From: Streptomyces sp. CB02261
GTDB lineage: Bacteria; Actinomycetota; Actinomycetes; Streptomycetales; Streptomycetaceae
NCBI RefSeq assembly: GCF_001905665.1
Contig: NZ_LIVX01000001.1
Coordinates: 868,001 to 932,000, forward strand
Reading direction: 5' to 3'
DNA length: 64,000 nt
Notes under the pieces: generated by a model
Told to the model about the DNA's origin: nothing
What the model saw: the letters and a program-made list of their open reading frames with translations, nothing else
Database searches by the model: none
Position numbers and translations under genes: made by a program
Shown here: positions 24,458 through 34,947 of the stretch, in pieces
Layout: every line of letters starts with the position of its first letter
Numbering within the stretch: the stretch's first letter is position 1

Positions 24458-27400
24458 GTGACGGGGTTCGTATTCCTGCGTGTCAGGGCACACCGGCTGC
24501 TGCTGGCCGCGGCGCTGCTCGCCGTGCTCCTGACCACCTCGGTGCTCGCCACCCTCGCCTCGTTCTCCGGGGCCATCGGCGACGCCGCGCTCCAGGCCGG
24601 CCTCCGGGGCAGGTCCGCGGCCGCGGCCTCGCTGCTCGTGAGCGGGCAGGTGCCTCCCGCGAAGCGGGCGAGCGCCGAGGAGGCCGTCCGGGAGGGCCTG
24701 CGGCGGACCTTCGACGGACTGCCCGTGACCGTACGACGGCTCGAACGCTCCGGGCCGTACGCACTGCCCCGGAGTCTCCAGGACTCCACCGCCCGCAAGG
24801 GCGACCCCGATCTCACCCACTTCGCCGCGCTCGACCGCTCGAAGCTCTCCCTCGTCCGCGGCGCCTGGCCGACCCCCGCCAGGGCGGCCGGCGTGGTCGA
24901 GACGGCGCTGCCCGAGGAGGCGGCCCGGCGGCTGCGGGTCGGTCCCGGGACCGTACTCGACCTCGGCGACCGCCTCGACGGCCGGCGGGTGAAGACCCGG
25001 ATCACCGGCGTCTACCGGCCCGTCGACACCGGTGACCCGTACTGGCAGCTGGACCCGGCCGGAGGGCGCGGGGTGCGGACGGTCGCCTTCACGACGTACG
25101 GGCCGCTGCTCGTCGACCCGGCGGTCCTCGGCTCCGGGGCGCTGAGCTCCGGCGACCTGTCCTGGCTCGGCTCCGCCGACTTCACCGGCGTCACCACCGA
25201 CCGCATCGACGCCCTGCGCGCCTCGGCGACCGACGGCCCGAAGGCGCTGGCCGAGGCCTCCGACCGGTTCGGCACGACGATCTCCGCGTCCACCGCGCTG
25301 CCGTCCGTCCTGGAGCAGACCCAGCGGTCCCTGCTCGTCTCCCGCTCCACCCTGCTGATCGTCGCCGTCCAGCTGGTGCTCCTCGCCGCGTACGCGCTGC
25401 TGCTCGTCGCCCGGCTGCTCAGCACCGAGCGCTCGGGGGAGACCGCGCTGCTACGGGCCCGCGGCGGTTCGCGGCGCCGGATCGCGGGCCTCGCGGCCGT
25501 CGAGGCGCTGCTGCTCGCGCTGCCCGCGGCGCTCGCCGCCCCGCTCCTCACGGGACCGCTGACCCGGCTGTTCGCGGAGCGGTCCGCGCTCTCCTCCCTC
25601 GGCGTCCAGCTCGACTCGACGCCCTCGCTCCAGGTGTGGCTGGTCGCCGCCGCCGTCGCCCTGTGCTGCGCGGCGGCCGTCGTCGCCCCCGCGCTCGCCG
25701 CCGGCGACGGCTCCGTCGTCCCGCTGCGCAAGGCACGCTCGGCATCCCTGCCCGGTCCCGTACGGGCCGGGGCGGACCTCGGCCTGCTCGCGGTGGCCGC
25801 CATCGCGTACTGGCAGCTGCAGCGCCCCGCCGCGGCGGGCGGCACCCTCGGCGCGGAGGGACCCGGCGGCGGCTCCGTCGACCCGGTGCTCGTCGCCGCC
25901 CCGGCCCTCGCGCTGCTCGCCGGCACCGTCCTGACCCTGCGTCTGCTGCCGCCCGCCGCCAAGCTGGCCGAGCGGCGCGCGGCGGGCGGGCGCGGTCTCT
26001 CCGCGGCGCTGGCCGGCTGGCAGTTCAGCCGCAGGCCGCTGCGCGGCGCGGGCCCCGTCCTGCTCCTCGTCCTCGCGGTGGCGATGGGCATGCTGGCCAT
26101 CGGGCAGAGCGGGTCGTGGGAGCGTTCGCAGCGCGACCAGGCGGACTTCCGTGTCGGCGCGGCCGTCCGTGTCCTCGGCGCGGGCCCCGGTGAGCCCACA
26201 CGGACCGAGCAGTTGGGCGCCGTGCCCGGTGTCCGCGCGGTGGCCCCGGTCCACCGCACCACCATGGACGTGGCCGGCCGGAACGCGACCGTCCTGGCCG
26301 TCGACACCCGCAACGCCGCCGCCGGCCTGCTGATGCGCCCGGACCTCGCCGACGTGCCCGTCCGCTCCCTCCTCTCCCCGCTCGCTCCCCCGGCGGTGAC
26401 CCGCCCCGGTCTCCCGCTGCCCGCCGGCACCCGGGCGGTCACCGCCGACCTGCGGCTCACCGGCCCGACGGACACCGTCCGGGTCACGGCCGTCCTGGAG
26501 GACCCGAACGGCGTCCCGTACCGGCAGGCCATGGGACCGCTGCCCTCCGACGGCCGGACCCACCGGCTGACGGTCGACCTCGTCGCCCTGACCGCCGTGC
26601 CGGGCGGCGACGCGCGCCGCGGCTCCGGCGGCCTGCTCACCCTCACCGGTCTGGAGGTCACCGGCCGGATCGACGACGGCGCGAAGAGCACGCAGACCCT
26701 CCGCGCCGAGCGGTTCGGCGTCGTCCGCGCGGACGGCGGCGAGCGGGTCCACGGGCCCGGGGAGGTCCTCGCCGCCTGGACGCACCTGTACGAGCAGAGT
26801 GAGGGCGACACCACGAGCGGCAGCCCCACGTCCGGCGTCCCCGGCAACCCCGGCCCCGGCGGCCGGCCCGCCCCGTTCACGGTCTCGGCCGCCGTCACGG
26901 GCGCGCCCCCCGGCAAAGCCGACTGGGCGTCCGAGGAGTTCACGCTGCGGATGGCCGCCCCCGGACCGAAGGCACCCGACCGGCTGTCCGCCGTGGCCAC
27001 CGGAGCCTTCATGACGGCGACCGGAGCCGGGCCGGGCGACGAGATCGAGGTCTCGATCGGCGGCCGGAGCGTCCCCGTCACCGTCGTCCACGTCGTCGAC
27101 GAGCTGCCCACCACCGGCCCGGGCGCCCGGACGGCCTCCGCCCTCACCGTCGCCGCCCCCGAGGACGGCGGAACGGTCCTCCTCGACCTGGCGGCCGTCA
27201 ACCGGTACCTGTCCACCGGCGAGGCCTCCACGGTGCCGCCCACCGAATGGTGGCTGACCGTCGCCCCCGGCGCGGCCGACGAGGTCGCCACGGCCCTGCG
27301 CGCCCGGCCCGACGCGGACCCCGCCCAGGTCCTCGTCCGCGACGAGATCGCCGCCGAACTGCTCGGCGACCCGCTCGGCGCGGGCCCCAACGCCGCCCTG

Positions 27401-27805
27401 ATGGCGGTCGCCGCCGCGGCGGCAGCTCTGGCCGCCGTCGGCTTCGCGGTCGGCTCCGCCGGCGCGATGCGGGAACGATCCGCCGAGTTCGGGGTGCTGC
27501 GGGCGCTCGGCGCGCCACGCCGCCGCCTCGCCCGGCTGATCGCCGCCGAACAGGGCCTGCTCATCGGCATCGGCCTGCTCGTCGGCATCGGTCTCGGCGC
27601 CGTCCTGGCCCGGGCCGTCGTCCCGCTGGTCGTCCTGACCGGCCAGGCCGCCCGGCCCGTCCCCCCGGTCCTGGTCGAACTGCCCCTCGGCCACGTGGCT
27701 CTGCTCCTCGCCGGCGTGGCCGCGCTGCCGCTCGCCATGGTCGCCGTGATCGCCCTGCGTCCCACGGACCCGGTCGTGACCCTGCGCCACCAGGGGGAGA
27801 ACTGA
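24458..27805 (+). CDS. FtsX/MacB-type ABC transporter permease (large, first of pair)
   Basis: 1115 residues from GTG 24458 (AGGGGGATGG upstream). One N-terminal membrane helix is followed by a large extracytoplasmic domain, a central helix bundle with the FtsX coupling motif (LLRARGGSRRRIAGLAAVEA), a second large extracytoplasmic domain, and a C-terminal bundle (EFGVLRALGAPRRRLARLIAAEQGLL). This duplicated FtsX layout is usual in actinobacterial exporters of unknown or antimicrobial substrates. The stop overlaps the next ATG by one base. Confidence 0.9.
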   Translation: MTGFVFLRVRAHRLLLAAALLAVLLTTSVLATLASFSGAIGDAALQAGLRGRSAAAASLLVSGQVPPAKRASAEEAVREGLRRTFDGLPVTVRRLERSGPYALPRSLQDSTARKGDPDLTHFAALDRSKLSLVRGAWPTPARAAGVVETALPEEAARRLRVGPGTVLDLGDRLDGRRVKTRITGVYRPVDTGDPYWQLDPAGGRGVRTVAFTTYGPLLVDPAVLGSGALSSGDLSWLGSADFTGVTTDRIDALRASATDGPKALAEASDRFGTTISASTALPSVLEQTQRSLLVSRSTLLIVAVQLVLLAAYALLLVARLLSTERSGETALLRARGGSRRRIAGLAAVEALLLALPAALAAPLLTGPLTRLFAERSALSSLGVQLDSTPSLQVWLVAAAVALCCAAAVVAPALAAGDGSVVPLRKARSASLPGPVRAGADLGLLAVAAIAYWQLQRPAAAGGTLGAEGPGGGSVDPVLVAAPALALLAGTVLTLRLLPPAAKLAERRAAGGRGLSAALAGWQFSRRPLRGAGPVLLLVLAVAMGMLAIGQSGSWERSQRDQADFRVGAAVRVLGAGPGEPTRTEQLGAVPGVRAVAPVHRTTMDVAGRNATVLAVDTRNAAAGLLMRPDLADVPVRSLLSPLAPPAVTRPGLPLPAGTRAVTADLRLTGPTDTVRVTAVLEDPNGVPYRQAMGPLPSDGRTHRLTVDLVALTAVPGGDARRGSGGLLTLTGLEVTGRIDDGAKSTQTLRAERFGVVRADGGERVHGPGEVLAAWTHLYEQSEGDTTSGSPTSGVPGNPGPGGRPAPFTVSAAVTGAPPGKADWASEEFTLRMAAPGPKAPDRLSAVATGAFMTATGAGPGDEIEVSIGGRSVPVTVVHVVDELPTTGPGARTASALTVAAPEDGGTVLLDLAAVNRYLSTGEASTVPPTEWWLTVAPGAADEVATALRARPDADPAQVLVRDEIAAELLGDPLGAGPNAALMAVAAAAAALAAVGFAVGSAGAMRERSAEFGVLRALGAPRRRLARLIAAEQGLLIGIGLLVGIGLGAVLARAVVPLVVLTGQAARPVPPVLVELPLGHVALLLAGVAALPLAMVAVIALRPTDPVVTLRHQGEN

Positions 27806-30702
27806 TGGCACCGACCGCCCCGCACCACGACAGCGACGGCGACCGGGACCGGGACCGCGATAGGGACCGCGACCGTACCGACATGCCCGCCGTACGCAGG
27901 AAGGCTCCCGACATGCCCCGGTCCCGGTCCGAGAAGCCCGCCCGCGCCGTGGCGCCCTGGGTGCGGACCCGGCTGCGGACCGCGCCCTGGGCCGCGGCCT
28001 CCCTCGCCCTCCTCGTCCTCGTCACCGCCTACCTCGCGGCCGCGCTGCCGCGGGCGACGGACGCGTACGAGACCGAGGGCCTGCGCCACGACATCCGGAC
28101 CGCCGCACCCCGCACCACCGTCCTCGAACTCACCGCCCCGCTCCCCGTGGACGCGCCCGGTTCGGGCCTGGCGCCCGCCGTGCTCCAGGGGCAGAGCGAC
28201 ACGGTGGGCGCCCTGTTCCCCGAGCCGATCCGGACCGACCCGGGGCAGGCCGTCCACGGCGTCCGCACGGTCAAGCGGGTCGAGGGGCTCGACCCCTGGC
28301 TGCCCCGCCCCGACGGCAAGTCCCCCGAGTTCGTCCTCTCCTCCCCGTCCGGCCTCACCGGGCACGCGACGCTGCGGAAGGGCCGGCTCGCCGCGGGCAC
28401 GGCCCGCGCGCCGGAGGCGGTGGTCACCGCGAGGACCGCCGCGGCCCTGCGCCTGAAGCCGGGCTCCGTCGTCCACGTGCCGAGCAAGACCAGCGTGGAG
28501 CCGCTCGCCGTGACGGTCACCGGCATCGTGGAGCCCCAGGACCCCGAGTCGGCGTACTGGGCGGTGGAGCCGCTCCTCCGCACCCCCGCGCTCGCCCCGC
28601 TGGTCGCCGGCGGAGAGGTGAAGCACTACTGGCAGGGGGCGCTGCTCCTCTCCCCCGCGTCCGCGGCGGCCGTGCTGTCCACCATGGGCGACCCCGAGGT
28701 CTTCTTCCGCTTCATGCCCACGGTCGACCACCTCACCGGCCGGGACACCGGCCGGCTCGCCGCCGCGCTCGACTCGGCGACCGGCGGCCCCGACCTGCTC
28801 AGGATGCGCAAGACCGTGGGTCCCACCGGGGCCCTGACCACCGAACTCGACACGATCGTCGACGCGTACGGGTCGATGCGCGAGGCGATCGGCCCGGTCG
28901 TCGCCGTGGCCGTCTTCGGTATCGGCGCGGTCGCGGCGGTCGTCCTCGCCATGACCGGCGGGCTCTTCGCCGCCCGCCGCGACGGCGAACTGGCGCTGCT
29001 CCGCTCCCGTGGCGCCTCGCTCACCGGCATCGGCCTGCGCCTGCTCGGCGAGACCTCCGCCGTGTGCGTACCGGCGGCGGCACTCGCCCTGGTCCTCGCG
29101 GTGGTGACAGTACGCGCCCCCGACGGCGGGTCCGGCGCGATCCCCCTCGGCCCCTCCCTGCTCGCCGCCTCGGCCGTCGCCCTGCTCGCCCTGCTCGTCC
29201 TGCCGCTGCGGGCGGTCGTCCTGCACCGGCGCCCGCGCCTCCACGGCGGGCGCGACGACCTGCTCACCGCGCGCCCCTCCCGGCGCCGTACGGTCGCCGA
29301 ACTCACCGTGCTCGTCCTCGCCGTGGGCGCCGTCGCCTCGCTGCGGCTGCGCGGCACCGCCGACTCCGGGGACCACCTGGTGAGCGCCGCGCCGGTGCTC
29401 GTCGGCCTGATCGCCGCCTCGCTCCTCGTACGGATCTATCCGCTGCCGCTGCGCTGGCTCGGCCGGCCGGCCCGCCGGCTGCGCGGGGCGGTCGGCCCCC
29501 TGGCCCTGGCGCGCGCCGGGCGCGCGTCGTCGGCGGGCACGCTGCCCCTGCTCGCGCTCGTGCTCGCCCTGACGACGGCGGCGTTCGGCGGCTCGGTCCT
29601 GGCCGGCGTCGCCGACGCCCGCGACCGGGCCGCGCTCCTGGCGACCGGCGCGGACGCCCGGATCGACGGCTCGGTGGAGTGGACCCCGCTGCCGGCCGGT
29701 CTCACCGCCGCGGTGCGCGGCACGGCCGGGGTGCGGGACGTGGCTCCGCTGCAGATCGAGTACGGGGTGTCCCTGCCGTCCCGGCAGGGGCCCTCCGCCC
29801 AGCCGATGAGCGGCACCCTGGTGGGCGTCGAGCCCGGCTCGTACACCCGGCACGCGAAGCGCACGGGGTTCGGCCCCTTCCCGGCGGGACTGCTCGCGTC
29901 GACGGGGAGGGGCGGCGAGGACGCCGTGGCGGACACCGAGCGGGTGCTGCCCGCGATCGCCTCGCCGTCGGTCGCCGAGCGGCTGGGTCCGGCGCCGCAG
30001 GAGATCGTGTCCGCGGCCGGCGTGTTCCGGGTGAGGGTGGTCGCCGTGCGGTCGGCCACCCCGGCCCTCCCCGGCGCCGACTTCCTCCTGGTCAACGCCG
30101 CCGACCTCACCCGTCGGACCCCCACGGCCCTGCTCGTCACAGGCCCGGAGGACGGCGCCGCGCTGCGGGCCGCCGTGAAGGCGAGGTCCGACGCCCTCCG
30201 GGTGTCGATGCGCGCCGAGGCCCGGGCCGGCTATGTGGACTCGCCGCTGCAGTCGGGGGCCGAGCGGATCTACCTGGGCGCGATCGGTGTGGGCGGCGGG
30301 TTCGCCGTGGTGGCCGTGCTGCTGTCCCTGATGCAGAGCGCGCCGGAGCGGACGACGCTCCTCGCGCGGCTGCGGACGATGGGACTGACCCGGAGGCAGG
30401 GACGGCGCCTGCTCGGCCTCGAAGCGGTGCCGCAGGCGGTGCTCGCGGCGCTCGGCGGGACGCTCGTCGGCTGGGCGACGGTGCCGCTGCTGGCGCCGGG
30501 CATCGACCTGTTCCGGCTCGCGCTGGCGACGACTCCGGGGTTCGCCCCGCTGGACAGCGCGCCGCTGCGGGCGGACCCGTGGTCGCTGGTGGTGCCGGCG
30601 CTGGCGGTCGTCCTCCTCACGGCGGCGGCGACGGCCGGACAGGCCTGGTGGGCGGGGCGGAAGGGCTCGATCAAGGAACTCAGGGCGGGAGACGCACGAT
30701 GA
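27805..30702 (+). CDS. FtsX/MacB-type ABC transporter permease (second of pair)
   Basis: 965 residues from ATG 27805, with CAGGGGGAGA as ribosome-binding site; the long open frame upstream is a shadow of the previous gene. The first 45 residues are a charged cytoplasmic tail with Asp-Arg repeats. A single helix follows (PWAAASLALLVLVTAYLAAAL), then an extracytoplasmic domain and FtsX bundles with ELALLRSRGASLTGIGLRLLGE and LARLRTMGLTRRQGRRLLGLEA. The ATPase start overlaps its stop (ATGA). It would form a heterodimer with the preceding permease. Confidence 0.9.
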   Translation: MAPTAPHHDSDGDRDRDRDRDRDRTDMPAVRRKAPDMPRSRSEKPARAVAPWVRTRLRTAPWAAASLALLVLVTAYLAAALPRATDAYETEGLRHDIRTAAPRTTVLELTAPLPVDAPGSGLAPAVLQGQSDTVGALFPEPIRTDPGQAVHGVRTVKRVEGLDPWLPRPDGKSPEFVLSSPSGLTGHATLRKGRLAAGTARAPEAVVTARTAAALRLKPGSVVHVPSKTSVEPLAVTVTGIVEPQDPESAYWAVEPLLRTPALAPLVAGGEVKHYWQGALLLSPASAAAVLSTMGDPEVFFRFMPTVDHLTGRDTGRLAAALDSATGGPDLLRMRKTVGPTGALTTELDTIVDAYGSMREAIGPVVAVAVFGIGAVAAVVLAMTGGLFAARRDGELALLRSRGASLTGIGLRLLGETSAVCVPAAALALVLAVVTVRAPDGGSGAIPLGPSLLAASAVALLALLVLPLRAVVLHRRPRLHGGRDDLLTARPSRRRTVAELTVLVLAVGAVASLRLRGTADSGDHLVSAAPVLVGLIAASLLVRIYPLPLRWLGRPARRLRGAVGPLALARAGRASSAGTLPLLALVLALTTAAFGGSVLAGVADARDRAALLATGADARIDGSVEWTPLPAGLTAAVRGTAGVRDVAPLQIEYGVSLPSRQGPSAQPMSGTLVGVEPGSYTRHAKRTGFGPFPAGLLASTGRGGEDAVADTERVLPAIASPSVAERLGPAPQEIVSAAGVFRVRVVAVRSATPALPGADFLLVNAADLTRRTPTALLVTGPEDGAALRAAVKARSDALRVSMRAEARAGYVDSPLQSGAERIYLGAIGVGGGFAVVAVLLSLMQSAPERTTLLARLRTMGLTRRQGRRLLGLEAVPQAVLAALGGTLVGWATVPLLAPGIDLFRLALATTPGFAPLDSAPLRADPWSLVVPALAVVLLTAAATAGQAWWAGRKGSIKELRAGDAR
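27830..27881 (+). repeat. Hexanucleotide-like GACCGG repeats encoding Asp-Arg tail
   Basis: Tandem GACCGG/GACCGC units encode DRDRDRDRDRDR at the N terminus of the second permease. It is a simple-sequence tract prone to length change without frameshift. Confidence 0.8.
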
Positions 30703-31685
30703 CGAAGACCGGCACCGAGACGCGGGGCGGCCCGGTGGGGTCCTCCTCCGACCCCACCAGCCTGGAGGAGCTGGAGCGGCGGGTGACCGCGCGGCGCGAC
30801 CGGCCCTCGTACGGTCATGACGCGCTCATCGCCTGCGACCGGCTGGTCCGGATCTTCACCACGGACGGGGTGGAGGTGCAGGCCCTCCAGGGGCTCGACC
30901 TGCTCGTCAAGGAGGGCGAGCTGATGGCTCTGGTCGGCGCCTCCGGATCCGGCAAGTCGACGCTCATGAACATCCTGGCGGGCCTGGACGTCCCGACCGC
31001 CGGCGCGGCCCGGGTCGCCGGGTGCGATCTGCTCGCGATGGACGGCAAGGCGCGGTTGCGGTACCGCCGCGAGGTGGTCGGCTTCGTCTGGCAGCAGACC
31101 GCCCGCAACCTCCTGCCGTACCTGACGGCCGCCCAGAACGTGGCGCTGCCGATGCAGTTGCGGGGCAGGTCCCGGCAGAAGGCGCGGCGGGCCGAGGAAC
31201 TCCTCGCGATGCTGGGCATCGCGGAGGCCCGGGACCGGCGCCCGCACCAGCTTTCCGGCGGCCAGCAGCAGCGGGTGGCGATCGCGGTCGCCCTCGCGAA
31301 CAACCCGTCCGTGCTCCTCGCCGACGAGCCGACGGGCGAGCTGGACTCGGCCACCGGCGAACAGGTCTTCGCGGCCTTCCGCCGCGCCAACGACGAGCTG
31401 GGCACGACGATCGTGATCGTCACCCACGACCAGGCGGTCGCCTCCGAGGTGCGCCGGACGGTGGCCATCCGCGACGGCCGCACCTCCTCGGAGGTCCTGC
31501 GCCGCACGGAGGTCGACGAACTGGGCCAGGAGTCGCTGGTGGCCCGCGAATACGCGATGCTCGACCGCGCGGGCCGGCTCCAGCTGCCGGCGGAGTACAC
31601 GCAGGCCCTCGGGATGGAGCACCGGGTGGCGCTCGAACTGGAGCAGGACCACATCGGGGTGTGGCCGGACGACGCGGAGGGCTGA
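30699..31685 (+). CDS. ABC transporter ATP-binding protein, MacB/LolD type
   Basis: 328 residues from ATG 30699 (ATGA overlap with the permease). Walker A is GASGSGKST, the Q-loop is in [12 protein letters not shown], the signature is [15 protein letters not shown], and Walker B is [13 protein letters not shown], with the H-loop in VIVTHD. It carries about 45 extra N-terminal residues, and a C-terminal 70-residue extension after the H-loop. It powers the two FtsX-type permeases. Substrate unknown. Confidence 0.93.
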   Translation: MTKTGTETRGGPVGSSSDPTSLEELERRVTARRDRPSYGHDALIACDRLVRIFTTDGVEVQALQGLDLLVKEGELMALVGASGSGKSTLMNILAGLDVPTAGAARVAGCDLLAMDGKARLRYRREVVGFVWQQTARNLLPYLTAAQNVALPMQLRGRSRQKARRAEELLAMLGIAEARDRRPHQLSGGQQQRVAIAVALANNPSVLLADEPTGELDSATGEQVFAAFRRANDELGTTIVIVTHDQAVASEVRRTVAIRDGRTSSEVLRRTEVDELGQESLVAREYAMLDRAGRLQLPAEYTQALGMEHRVALELEQDHIGVWPDDAEG

Positions 31686-31722
31686 GGGGGGCCTTTGGGG
31701 CCTTCCGACCCGCGGCGCCCGA

Positions 31723-31880
31723 CGGGCGTCTCGGCGAGGGGTGCCCGCCGCGCCCGTCAGCGGGCCTCTCGACGAAGGGCGCCCGCCGCGAGGCCGACGG
31801 GCCTCTCGACGAAGGGCCCCCGCCGCGCCGGTCAGCGGGCCTCTCGACGAAGGGCGCCCGCCGCGAGGTCAGCGGGGTGT
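31723..31880. repeat. Tandem 37/38-bp repeats between convergent genes
   Basis: A unit with core CGGGCCTCTCGACGAAGGGC starts at 31761, 31798 and 31836. A degenerate copy starts at 31723 and a fragment at 31873, so the period is 37-38 bp. Each unit carries GGGCGCCC- or GCCCGCCGCG-type self-complementary bases. The array fills the gap between the ATPase gene and the convergent hypothetical gene, and touches the latter's stop codon. It may act as a tandem terminator. Confidence 0.85.
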
Positions 31881-32534
31881 GACGGCCAGGGACATCGGTG
31901 CGGTGCGCAGGGCGATCGAGCCGTACGGGGTGCGGAGCCGGAGCCAGGGACCGGAGGCGAACAGCGCGACCGGCGCCTCCTCCCGCGTGGGCGGCAGGAA
32001 GCCCAGCGACTGGGCGGCGTGCACGGCCCGGAGCGGAAGCCCGGTGGGTCCGAGGGTGCGGGACCAGATGTCCTGGCCGATGCGGTCGCGCTCGGCCCTG
32101 GTACGCCGCTCCTCGGGCAGCTCCTCGTCCCGCGCGCGGAACTCGGCGACGGCGGCGGCCACCGCGCCCCGCATCTCGGCGGCGCCCGGCAGCCCGGCGA
32201 CCGGCGCCCAGCCGGTGCGGGGCGGCAGGACGCCCGCCCAGGACGGCCCGGTCACGGACGCCGGGACGACCGCCTTGCCGGCCGACTCCTCGATGCCTTC
32301 GAGGAGTTCCCCGGCGGAGACGGTGACGTCGAGATCCACCGCGTCGACGAGACGGGCCGTACGGATCGCGAGCACGTCGAAGGACGCCGGGCGGCCGAAG
32401 ACGGCCAGCGCCCCGCCGGCGGCCTGGAGGCGGACGGCGGCGGCCCGGTCGTAGTGGACGAGCCGGCCCAGGAAGGCGGCGAGGGCCGCCGCCTCCCTGG
32501 CGTCGTCGAAGTGCAGCGGAGCGAGCACGGTCAT
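31869..32534 (-). CDS. Hypothetical protein coupled to a thioesterase
   Basis: 221 residues, not recognised. No signal peptide, membrane helix or known catalytic motif is visible. The sequence is alpha/beta-like with a Trp-rich central part (GPSWAGVLPPRTGW) and ends SIALRTAPMSLAVTPR. Its ATG overlaps the stop of the thioesterase gene (ATGA), so the two are translationally coupled. Its stop lies inside a tandem-repeat array. Confidence 0.75.
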   Translation of the reverse strand: MTVLAPLHFDDAREAAALAAFLGRLVHYDRAAAVRLQAAGGALAVFGRPASFDVLAIRTARLVDAVDLDVTVSAGELLEGIEESAGKAVVPASVTGPSWAGVLPPRTGWAPVAGLPGAAEMRGAVAAAVAEFRARDEELPEERRTRAERDRIGQDIWSRTLGPTGLPLRAVHAAQSLGFLPPTREEAPVALFASGPWLRLRTPYGSIALRTAPMSLAVTPR

Positions 32535-32956
32535 GCGGCGGACGTCATCCCGTCGTCGACGTACTCCTCCAGGAAGCTGCGCTCCTCGGCGGTGATGCGC
32601 CGGGGCCGCTGCGCCTCCAGGTCGAAGGGCACGACGACCGTGGACGCCCGTACGTACGTGACGTCGGGGTCCTTGATCTCGTACGCGATCGTCAGCGACG
32701 CCGCGCCAATCTTCGTCACCCAGGACTCGACGGTCACCGGCGTGTGCCGGTGGACCAGCGGCCGCACGTAGTCGATCTCGTGCCGGGCCACGACGGACCC
32801 GCCGGAGAACGAGGGGGAACCGTCCCCCGGCGCCAGCCGGAACATGAAGTCGATCCGCGCCTCTTCCAGGTACCGCAGGAAGACGACGTTGTTGACGTGC
32901 CCGAAGGCGTCCATGTCCGACCAGCGGAGGGGACAGCTGTAGATGTGCCTCGTCAC
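32531..32956 (-). CDS. Acyl-CoA thioesterase (4-hydroxybenzoyl-CoA thioesterase / YbgC type)
   Basis: 141 residues from GTG 32956; the frame extends upstream into the EttA gene but has no conserved sequence there. Hotdog-fold motif: RWSDMDAFGHVNNVVFLRYLEEARIDF, with the catalytic Asp and the HVNN segment. It hydrolyses acyl-CoA thioesters in the cytoplasm; chain length is not predictable. It lies 5 bp after the EttA gene, so the three genes are probably co-transcribed. Confidence 0.88.
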   Translation of the reverse strand: MTRHIYSCPLRWSDMDAFGHVNNVVFLRYLEEARIDFMFRLAPGDGSPSFSGGSVVARHEIDYVRPLVHRHTPVTVESWVTKIGAASLTIAYEIKDPDVTYVRASTVVVPFDLEAQRPRRITAEERSFLEEYVDDGMTSAA

Positions 32957-32961
32957 TGACC

Positions 32962-34626
<1,665 letters not shown>

Positions 34627-34912
34627 GAGAAACCGTCCGGCAAAGAGTGAGTGGGCAGATACACCCCATCTTGCCTGACCGCCACCCCCGGGCGGAAACC
34701 GGTGAGGCGGCGGCGGGGGCTCGGAGGGGGTTCGGGCGGGGCCGTACCGGGCGGTAGGGGGATCGTCCCGTACCGGGCGGTACGGGACGGAACGGGGACG
34801 GATCGGGGCCCGGACGTGCGACGGCCCCGGGCGCGGATGCGGTCCGGGGTCGTGCGGGGGTCACGGGGCGGGTCCGGTGTGACGCGGATCACCCTGCGAC
34901 CTCAGGTGCCGT
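34627..34912. other. Non-coding region upstream of ettA with a GTACC-rich hairpin
   Basis: No gene is seen here. GTCCCGTACC (34765-34774) and GGTACGGGAC (34779-34788) make a perfect 10-bp stem with a 4-base loop, next to two more GTACCGGGCGGTA copies (around 34744 and 34771). It may be a second terminator for the surface-protein gene or part of the ettA leader. The ettA promoter probably lies near 34650-34690, but its boxes are unclear. Confidence 0.55.
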
Positions 34913-34939
34913 CCCGGTGCCGGCGGGGCCGGCACCGGG
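34913..34939 (-). terminator. Terminator of the LAETG surface-protein gene
   Basis: CCCGGTGCCGGC (34913-34924) and GCCGGCACCGGG (34928-34939) form a perfect 12-bp stem with a 3-base loop, 8 bases beyond the stop codon of the minus-strand surface-protein gene. Confidence 0.8.
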
Positions 34940-34947
34940 GGTCTGGC

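Noticed and set aside
25012..29853. A 1613-codon open frame on the minus strand opposite the two permease genes
   Set aside because: Typical antisense shadow in very GC-rich DNA: low-complexity Arg/Gly/Ala/Ser residues, no motif, and both permeases on the plus strand are unmistakable.
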